This document shows positions 6,653 through 9,558 of a stretch of DNA of 9,558 bases, piece by piece. Positions within the stretch are counted from its first letter, which is position 1. Every line of letters starts with the position of its first letter. The notes beneath the pieces are model-generated. The model did not search any database. It saw nothing but the letters and a program-made list of their open reading frames with translations, and was not told where the DNA came from. Source of the DNA: an uncultured Ruminococcus sp. (GTDB lineage: Bacteria > Bacillota > Clostridia > Oscillospirales > Acutalibacteraceae); the NCBI GenBank assembly GCA_902803035.1, contig CADCON010000075.1, positions 1-9,558 of the forward strand, in the 5' to 3' direction. A program made the position numbers and the translations under genes.

Positions 6653-7046
6653 GCTCTGCACCGCTGCCGGGCAGCTTGGCATACGACGCGGCGATCTGAT
6701 TCTGGCCGCCGCGCTCCTTTTGCTGTCGGCAGCCGCAGGCATTCTGACGCTCGTCATCCGACCCGAACCGGCCTGCGCGCTGGTCAGGGTCAACGGCACG
6801 GAAATCGCCCGCCTTCCGCTTGACCAAGACGGGACTTATCGGATTGGCAGCGGCAATACCATTGAGATTTCCGACGGAAAAGTCCGGATGATTTACGCCG
6901 ACTGCCCCGACAAGATCTGTGTCAGAACCGGTGAAATCTCAGCAATCGGGCAGTCCATTGTCTGCGCTCCGCACAGGGTCGTGATAACCATTGCCGGCTC
7001 TGACGGCAAGGAAAGCCATCACGATTACGACGTAATAACCAATTAA
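6645..7046 (+). CDS. NusG domain II-containing protein, membrane-anchored
   Basis: Product of 133 residues from ATG 6645. A short basic N-terminus (up to RRGD) is followed by one membrane helix at about 17-38 (LILAAALLLLSAAAGILTLV), so the rest should lie outside the membrane. The outer part matches the stand-alone NusG domain II family: VRVNG (47-51), YRIGSGNTIEISDGKVRM, then YADCPDKICVRTGEISAIG (84-102) and SIVCAPHRVVITI (104-116), with Cys87, Cys92 and Cys107 conserved in this family. The molecular function is unknown; homologues are often near FMN-binding or prenyl-diphosphate genes, which I do not see here. The start codon lies inside the end of the pepV-like gene (ATGAATAA, 6645-6652) with only a weak GGAC-like site, so translation is probably coupled. 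Confidence 0.85.
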   Translation: MNKLCTAAGQLGIRRGDLILAAALLLLSAAAGILTLVIRPEPACALVRVNGTEIARLPLDQDGTYRIGSGNTIEISDGKVRMIYADCPDKICVRTGEISAIGQSIVCAPHRVVITIAGSDGKESHHDYDVITN

Positions 7047-7060
7047 TGGAGGAAGAACAT

Positions 7061-7390
7061 ATGAACAACGACGTTAAAACATTCAGCTATCTCGCTTACA
7101 TCGGTCCGCTCTGTCTGATCGGCCTTTGCAGCGATCTCCGCTCCAACGGTGATCTCCGTTTTCACCTCAATCAGGGATTGATTCTCTTTCTCTGCGAGGT
7201 GGCGGCTCTGATCGTCCACTTCATCATTAATTCGCTCATCGGCGGGATCACCCTTCTCGGCCTTATTCCCGCGCTGCTCTTCTCGGTGATCGGTCTTGGC
7301 TCACTGGTGCTCTCCCTCTTCGGTCTTTTTAATGTCGCAACCAACAGAAAAACCCCTCTGCCTTTTATTGGCGGGATCAACATCTTATAA
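7061..7390 (+). CDS. DUF4870/Tic20-like small membrane protein
   Basis: A 109-residue membrane protein of unknown function. It opens with YLAYIGPLCLIGLCSD (10-25), then DLRFHLNQGLILFL (31-44), and ends with a helix running into FNVATNRKTPLPFIG. The RFHxNQG block between the first and second helices is the mark of the DUF4870 family, which resembles the Tic20 fold. Three or four membrane helices are expected: about 8-23, 37-58 and a long hydrophobic stretch 60-94. The start is ATG 7061 because GGAGG sits eight bases before it; an upstream in-frame ATG at 7046 lies ahead of that site. It follows the NusG-II gene by 14 bases and precedes the lipoprotein gene by 17. Confidence 0.82.
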   Translation: MNNDVKTFSYLAYIGPLCLIGLCSDLRSNGDLRFHLNQGLILFLCEVAALIVHFIINSLIGGITLLGLIPALLFSVIGLGSLVLSLFGLFNVATNRKTPLPFIGGINIL

Positions 7391-7395
7391 TTTGC

Positions 7396-7410
7396 GGAGT
7401 GATCGTATTG
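7396..7410 (+). promoter_or_regulatory. Ribosome binding site and TTG start of the lipoprotein gene
   Basis: GGAG (7396-7399), eight bases, TTG (7408-7410). The in-frame GTG at 7399 overlaps the GGAG itself and cannot use it, so TTG is chosen; the same spacing occurs at 5258-5272. Confidence 0.6.
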
Positions 7411-8916
7411 TCTGCCAGAGCAAACAGGCTTTTGTCAGCGGCGCTTGCCATGCTGATCGCTCTGAGCTGTCTGAGCGGCTGCGGTGGAAACGAAAAAAAG
7501 AATTTCGTCATGCGCACATTCAGCACACTCGGATCCGAGCAGGATGCGGAAGCCTATTCTTCCATCATCTCTGAGTATTCCAAAGAGCATAAAAACGTCG
7601 TGATCAACGACACCTCCACCACCGTTTCGGGCAGCTACAAAATGGAGCTTTCCCTGCCGTCAACCTATCGCGGAGCCGGAACGCCGGATGTGATTTATTA
7701 TTCGGCTATCTCCGACATGAGCGAGCTTTCCGATTTTTTCATGACGGTGGACGACATCCGAAGGGATTATCCCGATTTTGCCAAAAAGGTTTCGGAAGCT
7801 TCCCTGAACAGCGTGGCTGCCGATTCCGGCGAAAGATACTGCATTCCCATTCGCGGTGAATGGAGGGGCATTGTTATCAACGCCGCCCTCTTCAGGCGCA
7901 ACGCGCTGAGAATTCCTTCCACGTGGGAAGACGTCGTGCGCGCCGCAAAGAATTTTGAGAAAAGCAAGATCTCGCTTTTCGCCAACACCCTGGAGGACAG
8001 CGGCACTCTGATTGAATATATGGTGCGAAGCCTTGGCGGACTGCCATCGGTCCGCTCGGCCTTCAGAGGTTCGCCTGACGGGAACTGGAACACCGTGCTG
8101 GAAGCGATCAATCAGCTCGATGACCTGAATGCCTTTCCCAAAATGCAGAAGGGCTCATTCGACAGCTATATTTCAGCCTCGGATTTAAAACACACTTCCA
8201 AAAAAGGCTCCTCCTCACCGGTAAAGCTCTTCAACAGCGGCAATGCGGCCATTCTTCTGATGGACAATTCCATGTGCGAACAAATCGACGCCGATATCGA
8301 CACCAAATACATCGCGCTCCCTCGGATCGGCACCATTTCACAATCGGAATCCACGACCGCGTCCCATACATACCCGACCAATGTCAGCTCCGGTCCGGTC
8401 TATCCCGAAATGACCGCCAACACGCTTCCGCCCGATATTCCGCCGCCTTCTCCCGATCCGGGAGGCAGTGACGACAGCTCCGCTGACGCTGATGAAAGCA
8501 AAATGGAAAACGGTCTTTATGTCAGCTTTGCCGAGGGTTTTTACATCACAAAAAAGGCGTATTACGACAAAACCAAGCGCGAAGATGTTCTGGCTTTTGT
8601 CGAATGCTTTCTGAAGGAAGAAAACATCATCCGCCTCTGCGGAAATTATCAGGCTCCGTCGCTCACATCGCTTTCCCGCGAGAATTTGGACAAGCTCACC
8701 GGCAAATCCAATATTTTCAACGGTGTCATTCATTCCGTACAGAAGGCTGACAGCTTCCTTCTTACCACGCAGACGCGGGAGAACAGTATCTTCTGGGAGA
8801 GATGCTCGCTCGCGGTGGCTTGTATGTCTAAAGGTATACTCTCCCGGAAAGAAGCGCTCCGCATGATTGCTGACCACCAATTATCCGTAAAGGAAATCTA
8901 CGCTGGCCGGAGCTGA
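7408..8916 (+). CDS. Extracellular solute-binding-like lipoprotein (ABC transporter family 1 type)
   Basis: Product of 502 residues from TTG 7408. A lipoprotein signal peptide is clear: basic RANR, hydrophobic core LLSAALAMLIALSC, lipobox LSGC with lipidated Cys25. The mature protein resembles family 1 (sugar-type) binding proteins: DAEAYSSIISEYSKEHKNVVI near the start, PDVIYYSAISDMSEL (93-107), CIPIRGEWRGIVINAALFRRN (145-165) followed by IPSTWEDVVRAAKNF, NSGNAAILLMDNS (276-288), and near the C-terminus GFYITKKAYYDKTKREDVLAFVECFLKEENI, like the family's late alpha-helical block. Odd point: between about residues 310 and 366, after IALPRIG, there is a low-complexity stretch rich in Pro, Ser, Thr and Asp (TLPPDIPPPSPDPGG, SDDSSADAD). 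The ligand is not deducible. The next gene encodes a membrane protein, so a transport or sensing pair is plausible but no permease or ATPase is within the window. Confidence 0.8.
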   Translation: MSARANRLLSAALAMLIALSCLSGCGGNEKKNFVMRTFSTLGSEQDAEAYSSIISEYSKEHKNVVINDTSTTVSGSYKMELSLPSTYRGAGTPDVIYYSAISDMSELSDFFMTVDDIRRDYPDFAKKVSEASLNSVAADSGERYCIPIRGEWRGIVINAALFRRNALRIPSTWEDVVRAAKNFEKSKISLFANTLEDSGTLIEYMVRSLGGLPSVRSAFRGSPDGNWNTVLEAINQLDDLNAFPKMQKGSFDSYISASDLKHTSKKGSSSPVKLFNSGNAAILLMDNSMCEQIDADIDTKYIALPRIGTISQSESTTASHTYPTNVSSGPVYPEMTANTLPPDIPPPSPDPGGSDDSSADADESKMENGLYVSFAEGFYITKKAYYDKTKREDVLAFVECFLKEENIIRLCGNYQAPSLTSLSRENLDKLTGKSNIFNGVIHSVQKADSFLLTTQTRENSIFWERCSLAVACMSKGILSRKEALRMIADHQLSVKEIYAGRS

Positions 8917-8936
8917 GCTATGAAAGGATATTTCAG

Positions 8937-9558
8937 ATGTATGAACTGTTATACAGCCTAAAAAAGAATCTGATCCTCATTCTTGCCGTCACGGGATGTC
9001 TTACGATGGTGGTGCTCTCCGCTTGGACAGCTTCTTCCATGTACAAGCCGACCCGCGACGCGTTCACTTCAACGCTGAATGAAAACATCGCCCGGCTTTG
9101 TCAGGACAATTCTCCCGATCTCAGCGAAACGCATCTGAGCATCATCAGGCAGGCACGGATCAAAAGCATCCGTTACAGTACCGACGAAGCCGGAAATAAG
9201 CTGTTTTACGCCCGCATTTTTCTGCCGGTTCCCGAAGCCGGTTCTTTGAATTATTCCGGCCGTCCGGAGGAAGTTTTCGGCGACGTCATCGGGCGTCTTT
9301 CCGATTCCGCAGAAGGGGAAGAATGCGATATCTACGGGATTTGCCGCGACAATACCCCCATTGTCGATATGGACACGATTACCGCTGTCATCGACGCCGC
9401 TGAAAAAGCATGGCAGAAGGAAACGCTCAGCGAAAACGCCGGATTCCAGAAGGCCGTAACCGACGCGCTGATTCCGGAGCCGTTTGACCGGAGAGTCTTC
9501 TCGGAAAGCGGTGCCTATACGGCTGAATATTCCGATTGGCTGAATCGGGCTTCCGCGC
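8937..9558 (+). CDS. Unrecognised membrane-anchored protein (partial, runs off the right edge)
   Basis: The frame is open from ATG 8937 to the edge, 207 codons. AAAGGA lies about eight bases before the ATG, and the gene starts 20 bases after the lipoprotein stop. The N-terminus MYELLYSLKKN is basic, followed by one hydrophobic segment at 11-34 (NLILILAVTGCLTMVVLSAW), suggesting an N-in anchor. The remaining 170 or so residues are hydrophilic and would lie outside the membrane. I recognise no domain in them; they contain a possible alpha/beta segment with KSIRYSTDEAGNKLFYARIF (76-95) and no obvious enzyme motif. Given the neighbour, it may be the N-terminal part of an ABC permease with a large outer domain, or a sensor; both are guesses. 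An earlier ATG at 8920 is in another frame and stops after 13 codons. Confidence 0.7.
   Translation, partial: MYELLYSLKKNLILILAVTGCLTMVVLSAWTASSMYKPTRDAFTSTLNENIARLCQDNSPDLSETHLSIIRQARIKSIRYSTDEAGNKLFYARIFLPVPEAGSLNYSGRPEEVFGDVIGRLSDSAEGEECDIYGICRDNTPIVDMDTITAVIDAAEKAWQKETLSENAGFQKAVTDALIPEPFDRRVFSESGAYTAEYSDWLNRASA

Noticed and set aside
7386..7391. TATAAT just before the lipoprotein gene
   Set aside because: It overlaps the stop codon of the previous gene, has no acceptable -35 at 16-18 bases, and would start transcription inside the GGAG site of the lipoprotein gene.

Overview
The window reads as chromosomal DNA of an anaerobic, Gram-positive Bacillota (Clostridia-type) bacterium. The clues are a YlmC/YmxH PRC-barrel protein of the endospore-forming lineage, a PepV-type M20 dipeptidase, a NusG-domain-II protein, a DUF4870 membrane protein, a fluoride-type CLC transporter, strong GGAG-type ribosome binding sites paired with TTG starts, and vegetative (SigA-like) promoters. 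There is no phage, transposon, CRISPR array, rRNA or tRNA that I can see. The DNA is moderately GC-rich in genes and AT-rich in the promoter gaps.

Left half (1-5100) is transcribed leftward. From right to left it holds a ymxH-like gene (4804-5100), citrate synthase (3208-4587), NADP isocitrate dehydrogenase of the eukaryote-like class (1964-3178), a CLC antiporter with fluoride-type sequence marks (574-1860), and the first 187 codons of a biotin-protein ligase/repressor BirA running off the left edge (1-563). Citrate synthase and isocitrate dehydrogenase form a two-gene unit for the oxidative branch from oxaloacetate and acetyl-CoA to 2-oxoglutarate, probably feeding glutamate synthesis. It has a strong promoter and, directly behind that promoter, an intrinsic-terminator-like hairpin in the leader, which suggests attenuation. 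The clc-birA pair has its own promoter, whose predicted start point lies inside the 5' arm of a hairpin that would terminate the isocitrate dehydrogenase transcript.

A divergent promoter gap (5101-5269) separates this from the right half (5270-9558), transcribed rightward as one tightly packed run. It contains a PepV-like dipeptidase, a small NusG-domain-II membrane-anchored protein overlapping it by 8 bases, a DUF4870 membrane protein, a lipoprotein resembling ABC-transporter substrate-binding proteins but with a Pro/Ser/Asp-rich insertion, and the start of an unrecognised membrane-anchored protein that continues past the right edge. All are spaced by 20 bases or less and only one convincing promoter precedes them.

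I see no clear new multi-gene system. The most worthwhile leads are the two hairpin/promoter arrangements, the odd substrate-binding lipoprotein and the unknown partial gene next to it.
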